From the NCBI GenBank assembly GCA_018263505.1, contig JAANXA010000012.1:1-60444 (forward strand): a stretch of DNA of 60,444 nt. Reading direction: 5' to 3'. The translations under genes and the position numbers were made by a program. How positions within the stretch are numbered: the first letter of the stretch is position 1; each line of letters begins with the position of its first letter. Below are positions 24,307 through 33,839 of this stretch, one piece after another. The stretch is from Candidatus Nitrosopumilus sp. Lineage in GTDB: Archaea > Thermoproteota > Nitrososphaeria > Nitrososphaerales > Nitrosopumilaceae. The notes under the pieces are model-generated. The model worked only from the letters and a program-made list of their open reading frames with translations, ran no database searches and had not been told where the DNA came from.

Positions 24307-24385
24307 TATTTTTCAGTATTATTCCATTCAATTAATAGTTAAAGAGTTTGATTCATTACCCTTTGTAGAATTTAGAGGGATATCC

Positions 24386-25141
24386 ATGGATGAGAAATAC
24401 GAAACACTGTTTGATAAAATCAAAACTGCAATTACTCAAACTGTAACTGAGAAAAAAATTGGAATTGCATATTCAGGTGGAGTTGACAGTACTATGATTT
24501 CCAAAGTTTGCAAGGATATGGGTTATGACATTACTTTACTTACAATTGGATTTACTGAATCACACGACATCTTATTTGCAAAAGAAGTCAATGAACAGTT
24601 GAATTATCCACATCACATTTTAGAAATTGATCCCAATGATTTTCCATCAATACCATCTAGTATCCATGATAAAATCAAAACTGACAATCTATCTTGGAAT
24701 GAAAACTGTATTGCATTTCATTACGTATCAAAGCTTGCACAAAGCTTGGGGATCAGTATTGTAGTTACTGCAAACGGAATTGATGAGCTATTTTGTGGGT
24801 ACAATGCGTACAGAGAGACATATTCAGGAGGGGAATCCAAGATTAACCAAGTAATGGATGCAAAGCTAGACAACGAACTCAAAATGATGAAGGCAGTCAA
24901 CATGATTGCATCTGAATTTCAAGTACAAATTCTACAACCATTACTGTCTATGGATTTCATTGAATATGCAAAGACCGTACCAATAACAGACAAGATTACT
25001 GATTCTGAAGACCTATACAGAAAACACATCATAAGAAAACTAGCAAGTGAGATTGGTGTTCCAAAAGTTTCATGCAACAAACGAAAGAAAGCACTACAAT
25101 ATGGTTCTAAAATTCACAAAACTCTACTGAAAACTAGATGA
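24386..25141 (+). CDS. ATP-pyrophosphatase, asparagine-synthase-like
   Basis: The 251-residue protein has the PP-loop SGGVDSTM (about residues 30-37) and a C-terminal part resembling the synthetase domain of asparagine synthase (NGIDELFCGYNAYRE), without a glutaminase domain. Such enzymes adenylate a carboxylate or other group, then transfer a nitrogen or sulfur nucleophile. The substrate here is unknown. I chose the ATG at 24386, which is preceded by GAGGGATATCC; the frame is open further upstream, but that part overlaps the PCD gene on the other strand. Confidence 0.85.
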   Translation: MDEKYETLFDKIKTAITQTVTEKKIGIAYSGGVDSTMISKVCKDMGYDITLLTIGFTESHDILFAKEVNEQLNYPHHILEIDPNDFPSIPSSIHDKIKTDNLSWNENCIAFHYVSKLAQSLGISIVVTANGIDELFCGYNAYRETYSGGESKINQVMDAKLDNELKMMKAVNMIASEFQVQILQPLLSMDFIEYAKTVPITDKITDSEDLYRKHIIRKLASEIGVPKVSCNKRKKALQYGSKIHKTLLKTR

Positions 25142-25189
25142 TCTATTAGTTGTAATTTAATTGAAATACTAGTTTTCTAAAAAAACAAT

Positions 25190-26203
25190 ATGATCAAAAG
25201 TATACTTGTGCTTGTAGTTGTTTTATTTTCTTCAAATGTTATAATTCTGGATTCCTATCAAACTCACATATCTGCTCCAATAATCACATCAGACCAATTT
25301 AGATACAAAGCAGGAGAAGATATCCTAATTTCAGGATGGGTAAATTACAATGATGAACCTACATCAGATGTATTGCTAAGAGTAACTACCACAGATCCTA
25401 ACGGAATTAAAATTTTTGATGAATACACAACTAGTAATGTCAATGGAGAATTTTCCATATCTATTCCAATACCTGCTGATGCACAAACAGGAAACTATTT
25501 CCTACAAGTAATCAGCCAATGCAGAGAAATTCATAGACAAGTATGTACACACCAATACGAATCACTATCAATTAGTGTTGAAGGTATGCCAAATCAGAAC
25601 CCTATCCCAAAATGGATAAAAAATAATGTGAAATGGTGGGCCGATGGCATTATTGACGACAAACAATTTGTTGGTGGGATAGAGTTTCTCATTAATCAAG
25701 ACATTCTCGTCGTGCCCCCAACTGCAATTTCTGATGAACAATCAGATGAAATTCCTGATTGGATCAAAAACAATGGAAAATGGTGGACTGAGGGAATAAT
25801 ATCTGATGATGAATTTCTAAACAATATTCAATTTCTGATTGCAAATGGAATATTGTCTGTATCATCTGTTTTAGAGCCAGAATTTCAAACCTTTTCAGGC
25901 AAATTCAATGATGCTGATTTTATACATAGGGTATCTGGTATTGCAAGTATAGAATTTACTCCTGACCAAGGAGGAACATTACACTTTGATGAAAACTTTG
26001 AGACAACACATGGTCCTGATTTGCATGTCTATCTTGCAACTGACACATCTGCAAACGATTTTGTCAGTGTTGGACAAATAGAGTCATTTGGTGGAGAGCA
26101 ATCATATAGCATTTCCTCTGATGTAGATTTGGAAAAATATGATAATATTCTGATCTGGTGTGAAGCATTTAGTATGCTGTTTGGACATGCTGAACTAAAA
26201 TAA
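25190..26203 (+). CDS. Secreted protein with two WIKNN repeats and a DM13 domain
   Basis: The 337-residue protein starts with a signal peptide or anchor (about residues 3-20). An Ig-like domain (about 30-130) is followed by two near-identical modules starting IPKWIKNN and IPDWIKNN (139-173 and 188-223), common in thaumarchaeal surface proteins. The C-terminal part (235-337) is a DM13 domain (SGKFNDADFIHRVSG...THGPDLHVYLATD...NILIWCEAF). DM13 domains are thought to take part in redox or electron transfer; the conserved cysteine is C-terminal here. The protein is presumably outside the cell membrane. Confidence 0.85.
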   Translation: MIKSILVLVVVLFSSNVIILDSYQTHISAPIITSDQFRYKAGEDILISGWVNYNDEPTSDVLLRVTTTDPNGIKIFDEYTTSNVNGEFSISIPIPADAQTGNYFLQVISQCREIHRQVCTHQYESLSISVEGMPNQNPIPKWIKNNVKWWADGIIDDKQFVGGIEFLINQDILVVPPTAISDEQSDEIPDWIKNNGKWWTEGIISDDEFLNNIQFLIANGILSVSSVLEPEFQTFSGKFNDADFIHRVSGIASIEFTPDQGGTLHFDENFETTHGPDLHVYLATDTSANDFVSVGQIESFGGEQSYSISSDVDLEKYDNILIWCEAFSMLFGHAELK

Positions 26204-26253
26204 CTCACGCCTTAATGGATTCAATTCTTAAGGAATGATGATGTATTACATTT

Positions 26254-26706
26254 GTGGCAAACATAACTATCAAAGAGGCATCTGAAAAAGACATTCCAAT
26301 AGTTCTTGGATTGTTGTATGAATTAGGACGCCCAAAACCACAAAAAGACTCTGATGTGGATTCATTTAGAAAATTAGTAAAGAAATACTTCATTGATTCA
26401 GACAAACAAATTCGTGTTGCAATTCTTGATGATACAAAAATAGTTGGCATGGTAAGTATGATGTTTTTATCAAGACTAAATCGCGATACACCCGAGATGT
26501 ATATTCCAGAGTTGGTAGTTATTGAAAAATACCAAAATCAGGGCATAGGAAAAAAACTGATTAATTCCTGCATTTCTCTTGCAAAAGAGAATCATTGTCA
26601 TAGAATTAGGCTTGAATCTGGAAATCAACGAAAAGAGTCTCACCAGTTCTACAAGCATTTGGGATTTGACCAATCTGCACTTTCATTTACAAAGAATCTG
26701 GATTAA
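26254..26706 (+). CDS. GNAT family N-acetyltransferase
   Basis: The 150-residue protein is one GNAT domain: ITIKEASEKDIP at the start, VGMVSMMFLSR as the central strand, IPELVVIEKYQNQGIGKKLINSCI with the acetyl-CoA motif QxxGxG/A (about residues 90-110), and ESHQFYKHLGF at the end. It transfers acetyl from CoA to an amine; the substrate is not predictable. It starts on GTG, close behind the DM13 gene, and converges with purB. Confidence 0.9.
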   Translation: MANITIKEASEKDIPIVLGLLYELGRPKPQKDSDVDSFRKLVKKYFIDSDKQIRVAILDDTKIVGMVSMMFLSRLNRDTPEMYIPELVVIEKYQNQGIGKKLINSCISLAKENHCHRIRLESGNQRKESHQFYKHLGFDQSALSFTKNLD

Positions 26707-26740
26707 TTCCAAAAATGACTCAAATCTCTAATATCTGAGT

Positions 26741-28102
26741 CTAGATGAATTTCTTTACTGTTTTATGAACAGACTTGTTGACATTACTAATGATTCTAGG
26801 TGATGCACCCAAGTGTTTTTCAGGTGAGAATATTGCATCAATCTCTTTTTCAGTCAACTTTGATGTGAATGCCTTGTCATTTTTGATTGCATCCTTGTAG
26901 AACATTCCCTTGTCGTTTGCCAAAAATGCAACTCGTTGCACGTCTCTGTATGCAACAAATCTAGGAACCCCTTTCTTGATTAATGCCTCTAGCACAAATT
27001 CAGCAAAGATTTGTCCCTTTGTGATGTAGAGATTATCTACAATTCTCTTCTCATTTACCAACAGATTTGAAACAATTCTAGTCATGGTTTCTAACATCTC
27101 ATCTACAAGGATTGATACTGTGGGAATTACAAATCGCTCGTTAGCTGAATTGGAAAGATCACGCTCATGCCATAATGGAATATTCTCAAATGATAGTGCA
27201 ACTTGACTTCTAACTAGTTTAGATAATGATGATACACGTTCACTTTTGATTGGATTTCTCTTTACAGGAACTGCACTGCTTCCCATCTGACCTTTTTTGA
27301 ACTGTTCTGCAACTTCTCCTATCTCTGTTCTCTGCAAGTTTCTAATTTCAATTGCAATCTTTTCTAATGTTGCACCAATCAGAGCAAGCTCAAAGACATA
27401 TTCTGCATATCGTTCTCTAGGAACAACTTGAGTTGTAACTTCAGCAGGATACAGTTTCAATCTCTTTGCAGCTCGTTTTTGTACTTCAAGTGATTTTGCA
27501 CCCATTAGCGAACCAGTTCCAACCACACCTAATGTTTTACACATCAAAATTCTCTTCTTGATCTCTTCAATTCTCTCAACGTGTTTTGCCATCTCGGCTG
27601 CCCAATTAGCAAATTTTAATCCAAATGAAATGATGCTGGCATGTTGTCCGTGTGTTCGACCCACTGCTGGAATTTTAGAGTGCTTTACTGCTTTTTTTGC
27701 CAAGATTGATGCTATCTTTGCAACTTTAGGTTCAATGATTTGTAATGCATCTCGCATTTGCATAGAGTTACTAGTGTCTACCAAATCATTACTAGTCAAT
27801 CCATAATGAATCCATGGTCTTGCATTTTTACTACATTTCTCACTTAGTGATTCAACTAGAGCTGCAGTGTCGTGATCACTTTTGGCTTCCAACTGTTTGA
27901 TTCTTTTGGCCGTAATTTTTCCTGATGTGGAAACTGTCCATATTTTCTTTCCTACTTCTTTAGGAATCAATCCGATTTCACTTTGTGAAATCGCAGCTGC
28001 TCCTTCAATTTCTAACTGATAATCAACTTTTTTTTGTTCACTAAAAATATCCATCATCTCTTTGGTCCCATAACGACCATTGTCAATAGGTAAAATTGCC
28101 AC
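26741..28102 (-). CDS. purB: Adenylosuccinate lyase
   Basis: The protein carries the fumarase/aspartase superfamily signature GSSAVPVKRNPIKSERV and the conserved WIHYGLTSNDLVDTSNSMQ and VGRTHGQHASI blocks. It cleaves SAICAR and adenylosuccinate, two steps in purine synthesis. I start it at the GTG (MAILPIDNGRYG...), 453 residues, because a TTTATTTT element lies about 27 nt upstream; a TTG five codons earlier (28117) is possible. Together with purA (44.3 kb) it makes AMP from IMP. Confidence 0.93.
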   Translation of the reverse strand: MAILPIDNGRYGTKEMMDIFSEQKKVDYQLEIEGAAAISQSEIGLIPKEVGKKIWTVSTSGKITAKRIKQLEAKSDHDTAALVESLSEKCSKNARPWIHYGLTSNDLVDTSNSMQMRDALQIIEPKVAKIASILAKKAVKHSKIPAVGRTHGQHASIISFGLKFANWAAEMAKHVERIEEIKKRILMCKTLGVVGTGSLMGAKSLEVQKRAAKRLKLYPAEVTTQVVPRERYAEYVFELALIGATLEKIAIEIRNLQRTEIGEVAEQFKKGQMGSSAVPVKRNPIKSERVSSLSKLVRSQVALSFENIPLWHERDLSNSANERFVIPTVSILVDEMLETMTRIVSNLLVNEKRIVDNLYITKGQIFAEFVLEALIKKGVPRFVAYRDVQRVAFLANDKGMFYKDAIKNDKAFTSKLTEKEIDAIFSPEKHLGASPRIISNVNKSVHKTVKKFI

Positions 28103-28188
28103 TATTGAAACCCTCAATCTATGGAAAATAAATCTACTTCTTTGATTGATGATTTAAATTGGATTGGAAGGAAATTCTACCGGTACTA

Positions 28189-29637
28189 ATGTCTGATATA
28201 ATTCCAAAGAAAATTGGAGAAAATCAGTATCAAATTGATGCTGATTCCAATTCAGGAATGAAAGTCCCTGTCAGAATCTATGCTGATGAGCCTCTACTTC
28301 AGAAAATGTTATCTGATAGAACCATTATGCAGGCAAGAAATGTATCTTCAATTCCTGGAATTGTTGGTCAAAGTATTGTTTTACCTGATGGTCATGAGGG
28401 TTATGGTTTTCCTGTAGGTGGTGTTGCTGCCATGGATGCTGAAGAAGGAATGATCAGTCCTGGAGGTGTTGGTTATGATATTAATTGTGGTGTTAGATTA
28501 CTTCGCTCAAATTTAACTGAACAAACAGTTCGTTCAAAATTAAAAGATTTGGTTACTGATCTTTTTAGCTCTATCCCTTCTGGTGTTGGTTCTAAAGGTT
28601 CTGTAAAACTTAGTCATTCAGAACTTGATGAAGTCTTAGTAAATGGAGTGAATTGGGCAATTGATCATGGATATGGTTCATCTGATGATTCTGATGTTTG
28701 TGAAGAAAACGGTCAAATCAAAAATGCAGATCCGAATAAAGTTTCAGAAAAGGCACGAAAAAGAGGTGCTCCTCAATTAGGAAGTTTAGGTTCTGGAAAC
28801 CATTTTCTTGAAGTACAAAAAGTTGCAGAAGTTCATGATGAAGAAGCTGCAAACAGAATGGGGTTAAAAGAAGGTACAATTACAATTTTAGTTCATTGTG
28901 GTTCTAGAGGATTTGGTCATCAAGTGTGTAGTGATTATCTAAGAGTTTCAGAACAAGCAATGACAAAATATGATATCAATTTACCTGATAGAGAACTTGC
29001 ATGTGTTCCAAATAATTCTGAAGAAGGTGATTCATATAGAAAAGCAATGTTTGCAGCATTAAATTTTGCATGGAGTAATAGACAAATGTTAACTCATTGG
29101 ACTCGAAAATCTTTTGAGCGGGTTTTCAATCAATCTGAATCTGATCTTGAAATGAGATTAGTATATGATGTTGCTCATAATATTGCAAAAGTTGAAAAAC
29201 ATAAAGTTGATGGAAAAGAAAGAAAAGTTGTCGTACATAGAAAGGGAGCAACAAGAGCATTTCCTGCAAATCGTGATGAAATTCCATCACGTTATCGTGA
29301 TCTAGGTCAACCCGTTTTAGTTCCTGGTTCTATGGGTACTGCTAGTTGGGTTTTACTTGGACAACCAAATTCAATGGATTTGAGTTTTGGTTCAACTGCT
29401 CATGGTGCTGGAAGAACAATGTCCCGTTCAAAAGCTAGAAGAAATTATTCTGAAGATGATGTTAAAAAATCACTCAATGAAAAGGGTATTCTTATCAAAG
29501 CATTAACCCGAGATGGTGTCGTGGAAGAAACTCCTCAAGCCTACAAAGATGTTGATTCTGTAGTTAATGTATCTCATAATTTGGGAATTGCTACTAAAGT
29601 TGCAAAATTGGTACCTATAGGTGTGATTAAAGGTTGA
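28189..29637 (+). CDS. rtcB: RtcB, RNA-splicing ligase
   Basis: The protein shows GGVGYDINCGVRLLRSNL with the metal-binding Cys, GSGNHFLEVQKV, VHCGSRGFGHQV, and VPGSMGTASWVL with FGSTAHGAGRTMSR near the C-terminus. RtcB joins tRNA exons by GMP-activated 3'-phosphate ligation after splicing-endonuclease cleavage. The four introns of tRNA-Leu and tRNA-Trp in this window are its expected substrates. I start at ATG 28189 (482 residues), since a TATA-like GATTTAAATT lies at 28151-28160; a TTG at 28159 would sit inside that box. Confidence 0.95.
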   Translation: MSDIIPKKIGENQYQIDADSNSGMKVPVRIYADEPLLQKMLSDRTIMQARNVSSIPGIVGQSIVLPDGHEGYGFPVGGVAAMDAEEGMISPGGVGYDINCGVRLLRSNLTEQTVRSKLKDLVTDLFSSIPSGVGSKGSVKLSHSELDEVLVNGVNWAIDHGYGSSDDSDVCEENGQIKNADPNKVSEKARKRGAPQLGSLGSGNHFLEVQKVAEVHDEEAANRMGLKEGTITILVHCGSRGFGHQVCSDYLRVSEQAMTKYDINLPDRELACVPNNSEEGDSYRKAMFAALNFAWSNRQMLTHWTRKSFERVFNQSESDLEMRLVYDVAHNIAKVEKHKVDGKERKVVVHRKGATRAFPANRDEIPSRYRDLGQPVLVPGSMGTASWVLLGQPNSMDLSFGSTAHGAGRTMSRSKARRNYSEDDVKKSLNEKGILIKALTRDGVVEETPQAYKDVDSVVNVSHNLGIATKVAKLVPIGVIKG

Positions 29638-30041
29638 GTGACGATTCTGAACTTGAACGATTAAAAGCAAAACGATTAGCAGAAATGCAAAAAAATATTT
29701 CTTCACAAAATGATTCTGACATTCCTCCAGAATCTTCAGAACAATCATCTGAAAGTCCTCGAGATCTTTTGGTGAAAAAATTAGGATTTAGAGGATTGGA
29801 AGTTTTAGAAAATGCTGAGTTTCAATTCCCAAATGAAACCAAAATGATTATTCAAAAATTATTTGAACTAATTAAAACTGGTGAAATTAATGAAACAATA
29901 GATGGTGGACAATTATTGACATTATTTAGATCAATTGGATTGAATATCAGAATGGCGACAAAAATCAATGTTGAACAAGATGGAAAATTTGTTTCATTGA
30001 GCGATAAACTTAGTAATCAATCATCTGATTCCAGTGATTAA
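29634..30041 (+). CDS. DNA-binding protein of the PDCD5/TFAR19 family
   Basis: The 135-residue protein has the PDCD5 layout: an N-terminal helix (ELERLKAKRLAEMQ), a Ser/Asp-rich flexible part, then a helical core (DLLVKKLGFRGLEVLENAEFQFPNETKMIIQKLFELIKTGEI...LLTLFRSIGLN). Archaeal members bind double-stranded DNA. The start is TTG, overlapping the rtcB stop by four bases, so it is translated with rtcB. Why this protein travels with RtcB is not known. Confidence 0.85.
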   Translation: MSDDSELERLKAKRLAEMQKNISSQNDSDIPPESSEQSSESPRDLLVKKLGFRGLEVLENAEFQFPNETKMIIQKLFELIKTGEINETIDGGQLLTLFRSIGLNIRMATKINVEQDGKFVSLSDKLSNQSSDSSD

Positions 30042-30042
30042 C

Positions 30043-30354
30043 ATGAGTTTGATTTTAGAAATCGGTACAAAAAATTATGTGGATGATTTACTATCAATTA
30101 AAAAAGCATTATCTCATATGGAATCTCTTGTAGGTGGTTACAATGGCTATGTTCTTGGTGAACCTTCATCAAAATTTGGTTGGACTTTTTTTAAATTAGC
30201 TTTTAAACCCAATTTACAAAATGGTATTGAAGAAAAATTTTCTGACATGATACAAAAATACAAAAAAAATTTTCAAGAAGAAAAATTCACTGAATTTATT
30301 TTTGATTATTTTACTTCTAAAGGATGTAATGTAAAAATAAAGATAGTTGATTAG
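30043..30354 (+). CDS. Hypothetical protein behind the PDCD5 gene
   Basis: The 103-residue cytoplasmic protein is alpha/beta, with [32 protein letters not shown] in the middle and a C-terminal beta strand VKIKIVD. I chose the ATG at 30043 directly after the PDCD5 stop; an upstream GTG at 30034 overlaps that gene. The family is unknown to me. It overlaps the convergent uS11 gene by four bases. Confidence 0.65.
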   Translation: MSLILEIGTKNYVDDLLSIKKALSHMESLVGGYNGYVLGEPSSKFGWTFFKLAFKPNLQNGIEEKFSDMIQKYKKNFQEEKFTEFIFDYFTSKGCNVKIKIVD

Positions 30355-30851
30355 ACTCTTCTTCCTCTTTTTCCACCTTTCTTTCTGGTAGTATCATGAG
30401 GTATTGGTGTAACATCATCAATTCTTCCAATTTTGAATCCGCCTCTTGCTAATGCTCTAATTGCAGCTTGTGCACCTGGACCTGGAACTCTTGAACCAAC
30501 TCCTCCTACTGCACGAACTCTGATATGAAATCCTGCAAATCCTTTGGTTCTTGCTGATTCTACTACTGCATTTGCAGCTTTCATTGCAGCAAATGGTGAT
30601 GATTCATATCTATCAGCGTTAACATGAATTCCTCCTGAACTAATAGATACCGTTTCACCTCCTGTAAGATCAGTCATGTGGATTATTGTATTGTTATAAC
30701 TACTGTAAATATGGGCAATTCCCCATTTTTCAGGACCTTCTTTTTTTGTCTCTGGTTGAGTTTTAGTTTTCTCTGTAACTTCAGATTCTACTTTTTCAAC
30801 TACAGTCTCCTCAACTGGAACTTCTTCTACTTTAGCCTCAACTTCTGACAA
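30351..30851 (-). CDS. rps11: Ribosomal protein uS11 with acidic N-terminal extension
   Basis: The C-terminal 125 residues are a complete uS11: [21 protein letters not shown], then [14 protein letters not shown], then [28 protein letters not shown] and the basic tail [11 protein letters not shown]. The first 42 residues are extra: Glu/Val/Lys/Thr-rich and low-complexity ([15 protein letters not shown]). uS11 sits on the platform of the small ribosomal subunit. The gene stands alone, whereas archaeal uS11 is usually with uS4 and uS13. Confidence 0.95.
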   Translation of the reverse strand: MSEVEAKVEEVPVEETVVEKVESEVTEKTKTQPETKKEGPEKWGIAHIYSSYNNTIIHMTDLTGGETVSISSGGIHVNADRYESSPFAAMKAANAVVESARTKGFAGFHIRVRAVGGVGSRVPGPGAQAAIRALARGGFKIGRIDDVTPIPHDTTRKKGGKRGRRV

Positions 30852-30969
30852 TGTGTATTCACGTCTTAAAGGGTTTAAAAAACATTGATTTTCTTGATTT
30901 TATCAAAATTCAGAAATTTGGCTTAAAATTGATTATTATTCATATATTGTCGTTATACACTAGTTTCTG

Positions 30970-31287
30970 ATGCCTTCAATCATTTTATTGGCCATTGGAA
31001 TAGGAATTACTGCAGTTTTACTGGGTTCTGCACTTTTTCAATTACTGACTCCGATCACCGATATTTTATCTCCACAAGAAAAAAAATGTCAACAAATTGC
31101 TGATGAAGGATACAAAATCCATACAATTTACCCTGACTCTAATCCTGATGAAATTTTAGAAAATGACATGAAGCGATTGTTATACCTTGATGATTTGTGG
31201 ATGAAAGAATGCGTTTCTGTTTTGTCTGCTGATTCTTTATTTAATATAATCAATAATGTTGAACGAGATTTTTCTCATGGTGAGTAA
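30970..31287 (+). CDS. Membrane-anchored small hypothetical protein
   Basis: The 105-residue protein has one N-terminal hydrophobic helix (about residues 3-27) followed by a polar, helical, mostly acidic exterior part with two cysteines (KKCQQIADEGY and KECVSVLSAD). The cysteines could form a disulfide outside the membrane. It stops one base before the thiL stop on the other strand. No family is recognised. Confidence 0.65.
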   Translation: MPSIILLAIGIGITAVLLGSALFQLLTPITDILSPQEKKCQQIADEGYKIHTIYPDSNPDEILENDMKRLLYLDDLWMKECVSVLSADSLFNIINNVERDFSHGE

Positions 31288-32238
31288 TTATTTAAAATGT
31301 TTCCATCCTAAATCTTTTAAAATATTTTGATTATTTTTTTCTTGTAAGAAAACTCCTGTACCTGAAGTAACATGCCCAATTTCAATAATTTGCATGTTAA
31401 ACTTTTTTGCATTTTTTAAAATATTCTGTTTGTTTTTAGGTGACACTGTAAATACAAATTCATATTCTTCTCCACCATGGAAAACTAAATTTTTCAAATT
31501 TAATTTATATGATTTTACAAATTCTTTCAAATCATTCATTGCTGGAATATTATTTATGATGAACTTTTTTTTACTTTGTTTTGACATTTCATTTAATGTC
31601 GTTGATAAACCATCACTTGAATCCATTGAAGACGAAAAATATTTTTTATTTTTCAATCCAAAATCAAGTTTAGGTTTAGGATTTGTAACTGCATTCATGG
31701 ATTTTTTTACAAATTCTTTTTTCCCTTTTTTCTTTTTAAGAATCATATCTAATCCTGAAGATGTATATCCAAATGGACCTGTAACAAAAATCAAATCTCC
31801 TTGCTGTGAACCTTTTCTACGTACTATGTTGTCCCCTTTCCCAAAAATACAAATGTTAAACACTATTTCTTTACCTTCATTTGTATCTCCTCCGATAATG
31901 GAGATGTTATATTCTTCACATGCTTTTCTTAATCCTTTAGTAATATCTCTAATTTTTATGCGTGAAATATTCTTTGGTAAGTTAACTGAAATAATTCCGT
32001 ATTGAGGTTTAACTCCTTTTGCAGCAAAATCGCTAATGCATGCAATTATACTTTTCCTTGCTGCATCAAATAATTTCATTTTAGGGGGAATGTCTGTACT
32101 TTCTACAAGCGTATCTGTTTTTGCAATTAATTTTGTTTTTCCTATTGTGAAAAATTCTACATCTTCAGATACAAATTTCTTTTTTACTAAGTTTTCCTGA
32201 AAAATTTTAATTATTGAAATCTCATCTAATTTTTTCAT
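31288..32238 (-). CDS. thiL: Thiamine-monophosphate kinase
   Basis: The 316-residue protein has ThiL features: KTDTLVESTDIPPKM near the N-terminus, CISDFAAKGVKPQYGIISVNLP, GGDTNEGKEIVFNICIFGKG, and the DSSDGLSTTLNEMSKQS and GGEEYEFVFTV motifs. It phosphorylates thiamine monophosphate to the active cofactor thiamine diphosphate. Its start overlaps the end of the phosphohexomutase gene by 17 bases, so the two are co-transcribed. Confidence 0.93.
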   Translation of the reverse strand: MKKLDEISIIKIFQENLVKKKFVSEDVEFFTIGKTKLIAKTDTLVESTDIPPKMKLFDAARKSIIACISDFAAKGVKPQYGIISVNLPKNISRIKIRDITKGLRKACEEYNISIIGGDTNEGKEIVFNICIFGKGDNIVRRKGSQQGDLIFVTGPFGYTSSGLDMILKKKKGKKEFVKKSMNAVTNPKPKLDFGLKNKKYFSSSMDSSDGLSTTLNEMSKQSKKKFIINNIPAMNDLKEFVKSYKLNLKNLVFHGGEEYEFVFTVSPKNKQNILKNAKKFNMQIIEIGHVTSGTGVFLQEKNNQNILKDLGWKHFK

Positions 32239-33520
32239 ATGTATTTTTCACCATTTCTGAAATGTTTTTAATAATTACTTTACACTTTTCTTTGTCACAT
32301 GCTTCTACTGAAATTCTTATAATATCTTCCGTGTTTGATTTTCTTATCAACACCCAACTATCATCATCAATTATTCCTTTAATCCCATCTGATGTATTTA
32401 CTTCAGAATATTCTTTTGAAAATTTTGTAATGATCTCCTGAATTATTCTGTCATGAAAATTTGAATCAATTTCTACTTTATTTCTAATTTGAAAATAATT
32501 CCCCATATAGTTTAGAATCTCATCGAATTTTGATGTACCTAACATTGATGCAATCAAACCACTCGTTAGAATTCCTTCTCTACAATAATTAAATTCAGGT
32601 AAAATAAAACCTCCACTGCTTCCTTCTCCGCCAGCTTGTGATGATGTTTTTAACATCAAATCTATTACGTTTGCTTCTCCAACTTTAGATCTCTGAACAA
32701 TTCCCCCACTTTCTTTGATAAATTTTTCAATTGATACACTTGTGTCTATACTTAGAACAAATTTCTTATATCCTAACTCTAAAGATTTTGCAATTCCTAA
32801 CCCTAGTGTTATGTCTGGAGTTTGTTTTTGTCCATTTTTAACCACTACTAAACGATCTCCATCCAGATCAAATGCAAACCCAATTTCTTTTTTCATTGAT
32901 GCAATTGATAAATCTGATAATTCATCAACTGTAGGATCTGGACCTCTTGAACAATTTGATAATTCACTATTTAGAACTTGAACTTTACACCCCGAATTTT
33001 TTAATAGTTTTGGCGCAAATTCTTTTGCTGCCCCTCCACCAATATCTACTACGACTTCGGGATTATTCTCTATATTACCTACAATTTTTTGTACTTCTTC
33101 AATATATGAGGAAAAACAGTTTTGTTCTGTGCCTATTTTTGATTTAATGATCTCTTGATGTTCAATTATTTTTGGTAGTTCTTGTTCATTTATTCCTCTT
33201 CCATCTATGATGAATTTCATCCCATTCCATTTTATTGGATTATGTGATGATGAAACTACTAAACCTGCACCAAATTTTCTTGATTCTCTAAAAATTACTG
33301 GTGTTGGTACTGTTCCTAAATTAAAAACATCAATTCCATTCTTCATTAATGCTGCACTTGCTGTTTCTTTAATTATGGAACCTGTTGGTCTTGTGTCTCT
33401 ACCTATGACACATTTTTTTGATTTAATTAATGATGAAAAATTATTACAAAATTCTAATACATCTTTAAGATTCAAGTCTTCACCAAAAATTCCTCTAATT
33501 CCTGAAATTGTTTTCTTCAA
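32222..33520 (-). CDS. Phosphohexomutase (phosphoglucosamine/phosphomannomutase family)
   Basis: The protein has the family blocks SGIRGIFGEDL, the catalytic-serine loop VVSSSHNPIKWNGMKF, the metal-binding DLDGDRLVVV and the sugar-binding GGEGSSGGF. It interconverts hexose-6- and hexose-1-phosphates; GlcN, Man or Glc cannot be separated by eye. The frame runs on upstream into tRNA-Thr, which cannot be coding. I chose the TTG at 33520 (MKKTISGIRG, 432 residues) because TTAATAAAAAG lies about 28 nt upstream and the family begins here. Confidence 0.9.
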   Translation of the reverse strand: MKKTISGIRGIFGEDLNLKDVLEFCNNFSSLIKSKKCVIGRDTRPTGSIIKETASAALMKNGIDVFNLGTVPTPVIFRESRKFGAGLVVSSSHNPIKWNGMKFIIDGRGINEQELPKIIEHQEIIKSKIGTEQNCFSSYIEEVQKIVGNIENNPEVVVDIGGGAAKEFAPKLLKNSGCKVQVLNSELSNCSRGPDPTVDELSDLSIASMKKEIGFAFDLDGDRLVVVKNGQKQTPDITLGLGIAKSLELGYKKFVLSIDTSVSIEKFIKESGGIVQRSKVGEANVIDLMLKTSSQAGGEGSSGGFILPEFNYCREGILTSGLIASMLGTSKFDEILNYMGNYFQIRNKVEIDSNFHDRIIQEIITKFSKEYSEVNTSDGIKGIIDDDSWVLIRKSNTEDIIRISVEACDKEKCKVIIKNISEMVKNTYEKIR

Positions 33521-33573
33521 TAAACCAAACTCTGAAAGGCTTTTTATTAACTCTGATGGATTTGACCAATCAT

Positions 33574-33647
33574 GCCTTGGTAGCTCAGCCTGGTAGAGCG
33601 AACGCCTCGTAAGCGTTAGGTCGCGGGTTCGTACCCCGTTCAAGGCT
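33574..33647 (+). tRNA. tRNA-Thr (CGU anticodon)
   Basis: It is a complete cloverleaf. The acceptor GCCTTGG pairs with TCAAGGC, the anticodon stem AACGC with GCGTT, and the loop CTCGTAA gives anticodon CGT. The T arm is GCGGG/CCCGT with loop TTCGTAC. The discriminator is T, as in the other threonine tRNA at 2.4 kb. No intron and no CCA. It lies just upstream of the divergent phosphohexomutase gene. Confidence 0.95.
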
Positions 33648-33674
33648 TTGTAAATTTTTTAAAATATGTTATTT

Positions 33675-33761
33675 TTATTCGTTAAAAGTTTCAATGTCTG
33701 TTTCTAATTCAATTCCTAAACCTTTCCACCATTGTTTATTTTGTCCTTCCATATCTCCCAT
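33675..33761 (-). CDS. Possible 28-residue protein
   Basis: ATG to TAA on the minus strand encodes MGDMEGQNKQWWKGLG... ending in an acidic tail, a polar peptide with a WW pair and no membrane segment. CTATAAAGG lies about 26 nt upstream of the ATG, the right place for a leaderless TATA box, which is the main support. The size makes chance possible. Confidence 0.4.
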   Translation of the reverse strand: MGDMEGQNKQWWKGLGIELETDIETFNE

Positions 33762-33839
33762 GTTAATTCCCTGAAACACTCCTTTATAGATCTGCTGGTT
33801 GAAAAACTACTGATCAATCAGTTCTGTTAATTTTTTTAA

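Noticed and set aside
31394-32005. A 203-codon frame antisense to thiL
   Set aside because: It lies wholly within the well-supported thiL gene on the other strand and reads as Phe/Leu-rich antisense without any family pattern.
33521-33643. An N-terminal extension of the phosphohexomutase
   Set aside because: It reads through tRNA-Thr (33574-33647) and shows no family sequence; the TTG at 33520 has a TATA element at the right distance.
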